A DNA stretch of 32,557 nucleotides from a virus. The position numbers and the translations under genes were made by a program. The DNA lies in IMG/VR virus record IMGVR_UViG_3300050015_000091, positions 1 through 32,557 of that record; one strand, 5' to 3'. The notes beneath the pieces are model-generated. The model saw only the letters and a program-made list of their open reading frames with translations, made no database searches and was not told the DNA's origin. Below are positions 21,764 to 27,866 of the stretch, in pieces (the first letter of the stretch is position 1; every line of letters begins with the position of its first letter).

Positions 21764-22426
21764 ATGGGTAGCCTAGACAGGGTTGTACGCAACGAAATTG
21801 TTACGACACGTGGCAAAGTGTTGGGGCATAATTATAGTGATACGACAGATACCAATTTATTTGATGGAATTATTAGTGTGCCAGCAGCAGGGCAAAGTGA
21901 TTTGCTCAATATCATTGGGTACAACGTAGCCTATTACACACCAGCACCAGCAAGCGCCACAAATGCAGTTAGAGTGCTTTATCCTCACTATGGGCAGTTC
22001 GTAGAGGCATACCTAGACTTTGTATGCGCCCTTGCGACCAATGACGGCACAACAGCGATAGACAATCCTATTCAAGTACGTTTTGCGATTGGGCAATTTA
22101 CTCAAGTTAGCAGTTTGAGTGATGTGACACAGCCAATCTTGACAGCAGATTTCAATAGTGATTACGTCAAGAAATATCACAAACTTATCACTGGTAGTGA
22201 AAATGGAATAGTCAACAGTGGCATTACAATCAGTGCATTGCGATTGAACCTCACACAAGCGATTGAGTTTTACATGGCAAATGACAAATTGACAACCGCA
22301 TTAGACAATGACCCAGTGATTAGCCTATTGATTTGTTTCAATAAATTACCAACCGCCACTGGTAGCAATGCCAATTATGTGCTAACAACATTCAAAGTGA
22401 CATTTGGTGTCACAGGGATAAAATAA
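21764..22426 (+). CDS. Virion appendage protein (220 aa), function unknown
   Basis: Apparently beta-rich, with MGSLDRVVRNEIVTTRGKVL at the N-terminus and no signal peptide. It is followed by two further proteins of similar start (MGAQ..., MGGQ...), so the three may be related layers of one tail appendage. No known family is recognised. The location behind the fibre-type protein and before the lysis genes supports a structural or adsorption role. Confidence 0.6.
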   Translation: MGSLDRVVRNEIVTTRGKVLGHNYSDTTDTNLFDGIISVPAAGQSDLLNIIGYNVAYYTPAPASATNAVRVLYPHYGQFVEAYLDFVCALATNDGTTAIDNPIQVRFAIGQFTQVSSLSDVTQPILTADFNSDYVKKYHKLITGSENGIVNSGITISALRLNLTQAIEFYMANDKLTTALDNDPVISLLICFNKLPTATGSNANYVLTTFKVTFGVTGIK

Positions 22427-22427
22427 A

Positions 22428-22955
22428 ATGGGCGCACAAGATGTAAAAAGTCAAGGATTTTTCACCAACAACACCAAAGGTAATGACTTTGCGTATAGCC
22501 CAGGTTGTGGTGGCTCTGGGGCGGTAATGTGTCATTTGCCAGCGTCATTCAGATACATGGCTTACAAAATACCAGCCAGTGCATTTGTAGTCAAGAACCG
22601 CCAATTGATATTGCAGAATAATGGCTTCAAACAATACTATGACGCAGGGTTTGATGGTATTTGTGGACATTCTAATGGGGCAAGCGCAAACTATGACGTA
22701 TATCTAGCCTATGATTGGAATGGCACTTTTGACATCACCAAGACGACCAACAAAGTGAGAATTTTAGGCACAGCAACCTTGCCATTTTACATGACGTTCA
22801 ATGACGCACAATTGCCACAGCCAGACAATATCAAGTGGACTGGGTACATTTGGGTTATCACCGATTTACTGGCAACTGGTATGATGATAGGTGATAAGCC
22901 ATTTGATGAAAAGATATTTAAGACTTCAAACCATGACTTTGACGAGAGGTTATAA
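22428..22955 (+). CDS. Virion appendage protein (175 aa), function unknown
   Basis: Begins MGAQDVKSQGFFTNNTKGND with a Gly/Cys segment (SPGCGGSGAVMCHLP) and then beta-rich sequence. It is separated by one base from the gene before and two bases from the gene after. Cysteines at about residues 27, 35 and 79 are unusual for a virion protein but cannot be assigned. The gene order supports a tail-appendage role; no family is recognised. Confidence 0.6.
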   Translation: MGAQDVKSQGFFTNNTKGNDFAYSPGCGGSGAVMCHLPASFRYMAYKIPASAFVVKNRQLILQNNGFKQYYDAGFDGICGHSNGASANYDVYLAYDWNGTFDITKTTNKVRILGTATLPFYMTFNDAQLPQPDNIKWTGYIWVITDLLATGMMIGDKPFDEKIFKTSNHDFDERL

Positions 22956-22957
22956 TT

Positions 22958-23410
22958 ATGGGCGGACAATCACGAAATCAAGAATATGGTTATCAATATA
23001 AAAGCATTAGTCTTGCAGGTGCAACATCTTGTGGACAAGGTGGCACAGTTAGTTTCAATTTGCCACAGAACCTTTTGGAAATTAAAAACGTATTTACGCA
23101 CGTTATCATTGACTTCAACCCCAGCGAACCAATAGCCAACAAAAAAGTTGATGGCGTAGGTAGTCCAATATATCCACCAAATGGCGCACAACCCTACATG
23201 ATACCTATGAACGTCAGTGCAACTGGGAATAGAATTGAATTGGAAATAGACCTCACACAGATAAAAGACAAGTTGGTTATAACACCAGCGTCATCGTACG
23301 CACAGGGCTTTGTGTCTATTGGTATACACCACCCCAATAATCTAGCGTATGGTGCTACAATTAAACTATGGAAGATAGAGTTGATATATACTACCCAGGG
23401 AATACGGTAA
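22958..23410 (+). CDS. Virion appendage protein (150 aa), function unknown
   Basis: Begins MGGQSRNQEYGYQYKSISLA with a TSCGQGGTVSFNLP segment that resembles the SPGCGGSGAVMCHLP of the preceding protein (Cys-Gly-x-Gly, then a strand and L-P). This may be a diverged duplicate. The rest is likely beta sandwich. The 3' end overlaps the zinc-cluster gene by 43 bases. A role in adsorption is inferred from context only. Confidence 0.6.
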   Translation: MGGQSRNQEYGYQYKSISLAGATSCGQGGTVSFNLPQNLLEIKNVFTHVIIDFNPSEPIANKKVDGVGSPIYPPNGAQPYMIPMNVSATGNRIELEIDLTQIKDKLVITPASSYAQGFVSIGIHHPNNLAYGATIKLWKIELIYTTQGIR

Positions 23411-23700
23411 TACCACCTCACCCAGGGGTAAAACGTCGCAACAAAGTTGTCGGTGACGGCCTAGAACGCTATACATTCACTGGCAAAATTATGACTAACC
23501 AAACACCAAAAGTTTGCGCTGCAAGTCGTTGCGTTTGGTGTGGGCATAAGACCGACCACTATTTTATAACCTGTCAGAACTGTGGGAACTGTCAGTATTG
23601 CGGAATGATGGATAATGTTGACCCCTACCAGTGTTTCTTATGTGGCAATTATCTACCAATAGAAGCCAGAAGTGAGCAGGTTGAAATAAACACAGCATGA
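23368..23700 (+). CDS. Cys-rich double-zinc-cluster protein
   Basis: Residues 50-92 contain nine cysteines, including CVWC (55-58), CQNC-x-x-C-x-x-C (69-78) and CFLC (89-92), a pattern for two bound zinc ions. The N-terminus is Pro-rich. The start at 23368 has no good ribosome site and overlaps the previous gene by 43 bases, while M42 (23491) is an alternative that keeps all the Cys. It might be a structural knot of the tail tip, a folding factor, or a regulator. It is the last gene before the lysis promoter. Confidence 0.6.
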   Translation: MEDRVDIYYPGNTVIPPHPGVKRRNKVVGDGLERYTFTGKIMTNQTPKVCAASRCVWCGHKTDHYFITCQNCGNCQYCGMMDNVDPYQCFLCGNYLPIEARSEQVEINTA

Positions 23701-23704
23701 AACA

Positions 23705-23744
23705 TTGCCATTATTGGCTATTGACACTACACTGGTAATAGAAT
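23705..23744 (+). promoter_or_regulatory. Promoter region before lysis genes
   Basis: TTGCCA (23705-23710) and TACACT (23728-23733) are 17 bases apart. A perfect TTGACA (23721-23726) is also present but has only weak -10 partners at normal distance (TAAATA at 23744-23749; TAGAAT at 23739 is too close). At least one promoter is likely, driving the genes from 23770. Confidence 0.5.
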
Positions 23745-23769
23745 AAATAATAACTTAGGGTGAATATAT

Positions 23770-24108
23770 ATGGTTACGTCTAAATCACAAGAGGACATGG
23801 AAGCGACAGTAAAAGTCTATCAATTAGAGGCTGTATCCAAGCAAATTACAGAGTTCAAAGAACTATATATATCCAACTTGAATGTTTTTTCACAAACATA
23901 TATTACGAAATCTGAATACCATGCTGCACTACAAGACGCTATCACTGAGAGAGAAAAAGTAACAACCTCACTTTGTAGTAGAATTGATACGCTTGAACTT
24001 GAAGCGTCTAACCGTAAAAAGTTAATTTGGATATTGATTGGTTCAGTGGCAGTTTTGTTCGTGAACTTAGTTTGGCAGTATGTAATCAATTCGGGGAAAA
24101 TACAATGA
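23770..24108 (+). CDS. XhlA-like tail-anchored lysis protein
   Basis: Residues 1-80 predict as helical with coiled-coil character, and residues 84-106 form one C-terminal membrane helix (KLIWILIGSVAVLFVNLVW). This topology matches XhlA/haemolysin-like proteins of phages from Gram-positive hosts, which work with holins and endolysins. The following gene starts four bases before its stop, which supports a lysis cassette. The match is in topology and context, not a confident sequence match. Confidence 0.65.
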   Translation: MVTSKSQEDMEATVKVYQLEAVSKQITEFKELYISNLNVFSQTYITKSEYHAALQDAITEREKVTTSLCSRIDTLELEASNRKKLIWILIGSVAVLFVNLVWQYVINSGKIQ

Positions 24109-24716
24109 AAAGATTAAAGAAGATATTATTACCAATAATCGTGATTGCATTCTTTTTGCTGATGGGTTGGTTCATCTACACGAATAACGTAACCATTGAT
24201 AAGTTGCGTTCAGAGGGTAAACCATTTGTCACAGGTGTTACAACTATCAATGGAGTGAATGGTGACAAAGGTGCAACAGGTGACACAGGTAGAAGCCCAA
24301 CTCCAGAGGAAATTGCCCAAGCAGTCGCTAACTATTGCGCTACGACTGGGGCTTGCCTAGGGCAGATACCAACTGAGGCTGTTGTATTTGCTGCTGTCTC
24401 ACAGTTCTGCGCGAACAACGCCTGTCAAGGGACGGCTGGTCTAAATGCCACCCCTGCTGATGTACAACTGGCAGTCAATAGTTATTGTAGCAATGGTTCG
24501 TGTATTGGGGCGCAAGGCATTGCTGGCATAAATGGCACGAATGGTGAAAGTCCACAGCTGCAATGTGTCATACGGCTTGTCACTGATGTAAGTACCAACT
24601 TTATAGCTTGGAAATTGCCTAGTGAACCAAACACTTCGTATAGAGATTTATACAAGTTGCCTACTTGGGCAAGTTGCATAAGCCCTGTTGATTTAACTGT
24701 AACAATAACACCATAA
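24105..24716 (+). CDS. Membrane-anchored Cys-repeat protein in lysis cassette
   Basis: I chose ATG 24105 (MKRLKKILLPIIVIAFFLLM); earlier in-frame codons lie inside the XhlA-like gene. One N-terminal membrane helix (8-26) is followed by a collagen-like GVNGDKGATGDTGRSP (50-65). Three repeats of about 25 residues then carry A-V-x-x-Y/F-C with a second Cys and Gly (NYCATTGACLG, QFCANNACQG, SYCSNGSCIG), and a beta-like end follows. Three Cys pairs suggest disulfides outside the membrane. This type of protein in a lysis cassette may bridge membrane and wall or bind the virion, but no function is known to me. Confidence 0.65.
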   Translation: MKRLKKILLPIIVIAFFLLMGWFIYTNNVTIDKLRSEGKPFVTGVTTINGVNGDKGATGDTGRSPTPEEIAQAVANYCATTGACLGQIPTEAVVFAAVSQFCANNACQGTAGLNATPADVQLAVNSYCSNGSCIGAQGIAGINGTNGESPQLQCVIRLVTDVSTNFIAWKLPSEPNTSYRDLYKLPTWASCISPVDLTVTITP

Positions 24717-24728
24717 AGGAGTAATGAG

Positions 24729-25592
24729 ATGACATTACGAGGAATAGACACATCAAAATGGCAAGCAGGGCTACCAGACACAACAATTGACGCAGATTTT
24801 ATTATTTTCAAAGCCACTGAGGGCGTTGGATACACTGATAGCGATTGTGCAGCGAGTTATGCCGAGGCAAAAGCTGCTGGAAAATTGCTTGGCGTATATC
24901 ACTTTGCACGACCAGATGGAAATGACGCAATATCTGAAGCCAATTGGTTTGTATCACAGGTAAAAGGCTACATTGGTGAAGCGATTTTAGTACTTGACTG
25001 GGAAACTGACCCAAAAAGCAACGTATCTTGGGCAAAACAATGGCTAGACCAAGTTTATGCTTTGACTGGTGTACGCCCAATGATTTATATGAGTTCATCA
25101 GTTGTCAATTCATACGATTGGTCATCTGTTTATAATGACTACGCCCTATGGGTTGCTCAATATCGTGATAATAACATTGATATAAACTATGATATGTCCA
25201 ACGCTGGTGCATTGCCAGATGTGAACTGGCCTAACGCTTACGCAATGTGGCAATGGACATCAGCAGGTAGATTAAACGGTTATGGTGGAAATCTTGACTG
25301 TAATGTTTTCTATGGTGACGCAACCGCATGGCGTTCATTTGCCAAAGGCAGCCCAGTGACACCGCCTGTAGTAACTCCACCAGTTGTTACGCCACCGCCA
25401 GTCGTGACACCACCAGTTGTAGTCCCACCTGTGATTGTGCCACCAAAACCAACACCAGACCCAATTGTGACACCACCTATTGTTGAACCGCCAGTCATAA
25501 CACCAAAGCCAATACCTACACCAGTTATACAGTTGAAATGGTGGCAAGTTGTTATCAATTGGCTATTATCAATTTGGAATAAAAAGAAATGA
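24729..25592 (+). CDS. GH25 endolysin (N-acetylmuramidase)
   Basis: Residues 1-200 form a GH25 domain: GIDTSKWQ with D7, FKATEG with E31, GVYHFARP, and the catalytic pair in LVLDWE (D90, E92), and later AMWQWTS. It cuts the muramic-acid to glucosamine bond of the wall. A long Pro/Val/Thr linker (about 204-262; many TPPVV-type repeats) and a C-terminal Trp-rich helix ending in a Lys run (WWQVVINWLLSIWNKKK) follow. The C-terminus is not a usual wall-binding domain and may insert into the membrane. AAAGGAG lies before the start. Confidence 0.95.
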   Translation: MTLRGIDTSKWQAGLPDTTIDADFIIFKATEGVGYTDSDCAASYAEAKAAGKLLGVYHFARPDGNDAISEANWFVSQVKGYIGEAILVLDWETDPKSNVSWAKQWLDQVYALTGVRPMIYMSSSVVNSYDWSSVYNDYALWVAQYRDNNIDINYDMSNAGALPDVNWPNAYAMWQWTSAGRLNGYGGNLDCNVFYGDATAWRSFAKGSPVTPPVVTPPVVTPPPVVTPPVVVPPVIVPPKPTPDPIVTPPIVEPPVITPKPIPTPVIQLKWWQVVINWLLSIWNKKK

Positions 25593-25738
25593 TATTCTAT
25601 GTCCTAGTGGCTCTAATCGTAGTGCAACTGATGTCTTTGTTGGCTATGTTTTTGACAAGTTGGGGCATATTGCTTGCCATTCTTTTTGTGGTACTATCAA
25701 TAGTGATAGATATAATTGTAATCGTAGAGGAGTTCTAA
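25589..25738 (+). CDS. Small hydrophobic holin-like protein (49 aa)
   Basis: This gene overlaps the endolysin stop by ATGA. The product (MIFYVLVALIVVQLMSLLAM...) is hydrophobic almost throughout, with two likely membrane helices split near the Thr-Ser-Trp-Gly (residues 23-26), and ends in VIVEEF. Its place behind the lysin and size fit a class of small holins or pinholins. A second candidate holin follows. Confidence 0.6.
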   Translation: MIFYVLVALIVVQLMSLLAMFLTSWGILLAILFVVLSIVIDIIVIVEEF

Positions 25739-25739
25739 A

Positions 25740-25904
25740 ATGAAGCAATTTTTATTAAGTCTACTAAGTCGTAAATTATGGTTGGCAATATCAGCAGCTA
25801 TCGTTTGCGTAGTGAACAAAGATTATACAGCCCTAGCAGCAGTCGTTATTGGTTATTTCACTGCTAACGCCTACGAAGCAAAAGTAACTGCACCAAAAGT
25901 GTGA
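25740..25904 (+). CDS. Holin-like protein (54 aa)
   Basis: ATG 25740 follows AGAGGAG. The product (MKQFLLSLLSRKLWLAISAA...) has a basic N-terminal helix, a membrane segment (about 12-25) and another (about 30-45) with a charged end. The S-R-K-L-W-L-A pattern and location recall phage holins that begin with a K-F-L-L-S-x-K-x-W-L segment. Together with the preceding protein it probably forms the membrane lesion that frees the endolysin. Confidence 0.65.
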   Translation: MKQFLLSLLSRKLWLAISAAIVCVVNKDYTALAAVVIGYFTANAYEAKVTAPKV

Positions 25905-25908
25905 TGTT

Positions 25909-26076
25909 ATGGAATATGAACCACAACTTGATACTCATTTAGAAGTATTCACCGATGAGCAATTGGAAATGTTAGCCAGAGTTGCCGAAACAAACAGCCG
26001 TCATGCTGAATGTAGGCGAATTGGTGCTGAATTATTGAGACGCACCACAGAGGTTGCAGAACCAATCGAGGCATAG
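25909..26076 (+). CDS. Small acidic hypothetical protein (55 aa)
   Basis: ATG 25909 is four bases behind the holin-like gene, and the stop TAG (26074-26076) is four bases before the next start. The product (MEYEPQLDTHLEVFTDEQLE...) predicts as one long helix with many Glu. No clear ribosome site is seen, so translational coupling is likely. Unknown function, but the tight spacing supports a real gene. Confidence 0.55.
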   Translation: MEYEPQLDTHLEVFTDEQLEMLARVAETNSRHAECRRIGAELLRRTTEVAEPIEA

Positions 26077-26080
26077 TGTC

Positions 26081-26461
26081 ATGGCGAAAGGTCTAACAAC
26101 CAATCGCCACCACATTATGGAAACTAGAAGTGACTGGAGTTCTTGCCCCAATGCAAAGCGTCTTCGCAACACACAACAATTGATACCAGTCATGGAAATT
26201 GAACCTCACAATGAATTGACTGAAAACTGTCCAATCGTGCCATTGTTGGGCTTCAAAACGCTACAAATCGTAGCTTGTGAGTTCCAACCATTTGGCGGTA
26301 CGCTCAAGAGTATTGACAAACTGCTAATTGCTATCAATGAAGCTTCAAAACATCATAGTATTCATAAAATTGAACGTGATTTGGCGCAATTATCAATGCA
26401 AGCGATTGAAATGCAGATACCATACTTACGTGGCAACATTGTCAACCCTAAATATAATTGA
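26081..26461 (+). CDS. Conserved phage hypothetical protein (126 aa)
   Basis: I chose ATG 26081 (MAKGLTTNRHHIMETRSDWS). The protein has RHHIMETRSDWSSCPNAKRL, EIEPHNELTENCPIVPLLGF, and SIDKLLIAINEASKHHSIHK. I recall this arrangement (R-H-H-I-M, H-N-E-L, C-P-x-V-P-x-L-G) from small proteins in several phages and prophages, with no known function. It is the last gene before the noncoding interval and is followed by promoter elements inside its own 3' end (26439-26444). Confidence 0.7.
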   Translation: MAKGLTTNRHHIMETRSDWSSCPNAKRLRNTQQLIPVMEIEPHNELTENCPIVPLLGFKTLQIVACEFQPFGGTLKSIDKLLIAINEASKHHSIHKIERDLAQLSMQAIEMQIPYLRGNIVNPKYN

Positions 26462-26467
26462 TATACT
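26439..26467 (+). promoter_or_regulatory. Promoter TTGTCA-N17-TATACT with TGa
   Basis: TTGTCA (26439-26444), 17 bases, TATACT (26462-26467) preceded by TGA make a near-consensus extended -10 promoter. It overlaps the end of the last late gene and points into a region without ORFs, predicting a transcript start near 26474. Confidence 0.7.
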
Positions 26468-26473
26468 GATAGT

Positions 26474-26583
26474 CGCACTTAATAAACTCGTACCCATAGG
26501 GCAAGGCTTGATATAACTCTGAATATCAAACCGAGAGGCGAAACAACTACCAAGAGCGAAGCCACAGCATTTGTGGCTTTTTG
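26474..26583 (+). ncRNA. Predicted small RNA A (no ATG)
   Basis: A strong promoter ends at 26467 and a strong terminator at 26583; between them there is no ATG at all. The transcript of about 110 bases can fold a CCC-ATA-GGG mini-hairpin (near 26494-26502), a 7-bp stem TTGATAT/ATATCAA (about 26509-26530) and the terminator hairpin. It sits between the late and early operons. It is not a tRNA. It could be a trans-acting RNA, or the segment could be the late-transcript tail and the promoter a fortuitous match. Confidence 0.5.
26559..26583 (+). terminator. Rho-independent terminator of the late operon
   Basis: AAGCCACA pairs with TGTGGCTT (8 bp) around loop GCATT, followed by a T run. It ends transcripts from the late region and from the promoter at 26439-26467. 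Confidence 0.9.
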
Positions 26584-26694
26584 TGTGTAATGTGTTTTAA
26601 GCCGTTCTAACAGCCCTAGATTTTGAAATGAATAACTAATCGTCTTTGACACCAAAACGCAATCCAGCATAGGCAACGCAAAGAATTAGCCATA

Positions 26695-26723
26695 TTGACA
26701 CGTATTTGAGTTAGTACGATAAT
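26695..26723 (+). promoter_or_regulatory. Promoter TTGACA-N17-GATAAT
   Basis: TTGACA (26695-26700), a 17-base spacer and GATAAT (26718-26723) are one base from full consensus in total. The start would be near 26730, exactly where an inverted repeat begins. No protein gene follows before a terminator 100 bases downstream. Confidence 0.75.
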
Positions 26724-26734
26724 AGAAATTACCA

Positions 26735-26791
26735 ATGCAAAGCAGCGAACTCCCAAATGTCTACCTCGGGTACATTGGTGCTTATGTTTAG
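26735..26791 (+). CDS. Possible 18-residue leader peptide
   Basis: ATG 26735 opens a frame reading MQSSELPNVYLGYIGAYV and TAG (26789-26791), only two bases before the terminator hairpin begins. There is no ribosome site, and the predicted transcript start is only about five bases upstream, so it would be almost leaderless. Three Tyr codons in the last nine residues are noteworthy for an attenuator but may be chance. Confidence 0.25.
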   Translation: MQSSELPNVYLGYIGAYV

Positions 26792-26793
26792 GC

Positions 26794-26822
26794 AAAAAAG
26801 CACTCCTCGTAGGTGCTTTTTT
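26794..26822 (+). terminator. Strong terminator before the early promoter
   Basis: AAAAAAGCAC pairs perfectly with GTGCTTTTTT (10 bp). The loop is TCCTCGTAG, and the T run continues at the end. It ends RNA B and insulates the early promoter at 26846. Confidence 0.9.
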
Positions 26823-26845
26823 GCTATCAATCTATAAAAATACTA

Positions 26846-26874
26846 TTGCAAAACAATTGTTTTATCTTTATAAT
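26846..26874 (+). promoter_or_regulatory. Early promoter with palindromic operator in the spacer
   Basis: TTGCAA (26846-26851), 17-base spacer, TATAAT (26869-26874). The spacer region contains the 14-base perfect palindrome AAAACAATTGTTTT (26850-26863), well placed to bind a dimeric repressor. It drives the early operon from 26915 through the AGGAGAACAGC leader. Confidence 0.85.
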
Positions 26875-26914
26875 AGAGATGTAACATAACATAAGTAAAA
26901 AGGAGAACAGCAAA

Positions 26915-27379
26915 ATGTCGTTAGATTATGACGATGACACATTTGGGGCATATCCTGACCCAAATCCACAGGACGAGGACGCAAGAACAGCGCACCAAGA
27001 GGAAGTTGACGCTGACTTTGAAAGGGCGCAAGCGGACGCACTTGACGCAGAGGACGATACGAGCCAAAAACTCTATCAGTTCACACTGCTCAAACAGGAC
27101 GGAACGCAGGAAGATTTAGGCACACGACATGGTGATATGCCATTGGCTGAAATGTACAAAGTTTTGGGCTGCTCAACAATTGAGTTGATACCAAATGACT
27201 ACTATGAACGCAAAGATGTGCTGCTTTGGGGCGATGAAGAGGGGCGATTTGCACAAGAAGTCATTGACGGTGAAGTGCAACCCAAGAACCACCGCAACCC
27301 TCAATTTAAGGTATTACGTGATGATGTTGGCAACGCTTGGGACGTTGTTGGCGATATATTATTACAAGAGGAGTTGTAA
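26915..27379 (+). CDS. Acidic early protein with DUF3846-like domain
   Basis: First gene behind the strongest early promoter, with leader AGGAGAACAGC. Residues 1-50 are extremely acidic (DYDDD, QDEDAR, DADFERAQAD, DAEDD). Residues 70-154 resemble DUF3846, a small phage domain (MYKVLGCSTIELIPNDYYER, LLWGDEEGRF, NPQFKVLRDDVGNAWDVVGD). Such an acidic early protein could be a DNA mimic or an antirestriction factor, but that is only inference. It is one base before the next gene. Confidence 0.65.
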   Translation: MSLDYDDDTFGAYPDPNPQDEDARTAHQEEVDADFERAQADALDAEDDTSQKLYQFTLLKQDGTQEDLGTRHGDMPLAEMYKVLGCSTIELIPNDYYERKDVLLWGDEEGRFAQEVIDGEVQPKNHRNPQFKVLRDDVGNAWDVVGDILLQEEL

Positions 27380-27601
27380 ATGGCAGATGATAAGTTGATG
27401 AAAGAAGCGGAACAGGGGTATTGGTATATCGTTGTCCGTAAATACCTTGAACACGTTGAAGATTGGCGATACCTTGATGAAGCAACTATTGACTTTTTGA
27501 TAGGCACGCACAATCAAGATTACATAACAAATGAAATACTCTATCCAGTTTTGAAATGGCGAGAGTTAGAAAGCGAGAACGATAATGGCAGCAACAATTA
27601 A
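27380..27601 (+). CDS. Early hypothetical protein (73 aa)
   Basis: The start follows GAGGAGTTGTAA at the end of the previous gene. The product (MADDKLMKEAEQGYWYIVVR...) looks helical and acidic with several aromatic residues. It overlaps the ribbon-helix-helix gene by 17 bases. No family is recognised. Confidence 0.6.
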   Translation: MADDKLMKEAEQGYWYIVVRKYLEHVEDWRYLDEATIDFLIGTHNQDYITNEILYPVLKWRELESENDNGSNN

Positions 27602-27746
27602 AACGGTACAATTACCAGTGAAAGAGTGGACTATTTTAAAAGCTTTGGCGGTCAATGAAAACCGAACAATCGCCTCTTACTTGCGTAATTTGATTTATGC
27701 ACAGGCAAAGAAAAATAGCATTGCTATCACTGACATTAAAGGCTAA
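27585..27746 (+). CDS. Ribbon-helix-helix (Arc/CopG-like) regulator, 53 aa
   Basis: A short gene starting at ATG 27585 inside the end of the previous gene. The product has a strand IKTVQLPVKEWTILKALAVN followed by ENRTIASYLRNLIYAQAKKN: one strand and two helices, with the alternating strand and the helix N-cap pattern of RHH DNA-binding proteins. Those work as dimers on short palindromes or repeats. Candidate targets are the direct repeats at 27770 and 27818 or the palindrome in the early promoter. It is a good candidate for the early-operon repressor. Confidence 0.65.
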   Translation: MAATIKTVQLPVKEWTILKALAVNENRTIASYLRNLIYAQAKKNSIAITDIKG

Positions 27747-27769
27747 AATAAAGCTAATGTTACAGTCTT

Positions 27770-27845
27770 TGAACGGACTAAACAGAAACTAAAACAGCCA
27801 CATGGGGTGGCTGCTAGTGAACGGACTAAACTGGGTATAGTTTAG
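27770..27845 (+). repeat. Direct repeats with hairpins (operator or origin)
   Basis: TGAACGGACTAAAC occurs at 27770-27783 and again at 27818-27831, 48 bases apart. Between them CAGCCAC/GTGGCTG form a perfect 7-bp hairpin (27795-27813) without a T run. The second copy continues into CTAAACT/AGTTTAG (27826-27845). The place directly before the initiator-like gene suggests an origin or an operator for the RHH protein. Confidence 0.65.
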
Positions 27846-27866
27846 CAATTTTGAAGCACTAGCGCA

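Larger units (their letters stand above)
26730..26823 (+). ncRNA. Predicted small RNA or attenuator leader B
   Basis: The predicted transcript begins with ACCAATG (26731-26737), which pairs with CATTGGT (26773-26779). It ends in a strong terminator (26794-26822). GGTGCTT at 26777-26783 is identical to part of the terminator's 3' arm, so AAGCAC (26798-26803) can pair either with it or with the terminator arm. The two options exclude each other and also compete with the first stem. This is the structure of a riboswitch, attenuator or regulatory RNA. An 18-codon ORF lies inside. Confidence 0.55.

Noticed and set aside
24027-24104. Upstream start of the Cys-repeat membrane protein
   Set aside because: These codons are inside the XhlA-like gene. 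ATG 24105 gives a clean membrane anchor and an ATGA overlap.
25310-25558. Minus-strand Gly/Thr-rich ORFs
   Set aside because: They are the antisense of the endolysin Pro/Val linker; the apparent repeats only mirror the Pro codons.
26479-26676. 65-codon minus-strand ORF in the noncoding interval
   Set aside because: It begins with TTG without a ribosome site, crosses the late terminator, and shows no protein-family pattern.
26462-26914. tRNA gene in the noncoding interval
   Set aside because: The stems seen do not form a cloverleaf, and there is no T-arm GTTCRAN or CCA-like end.
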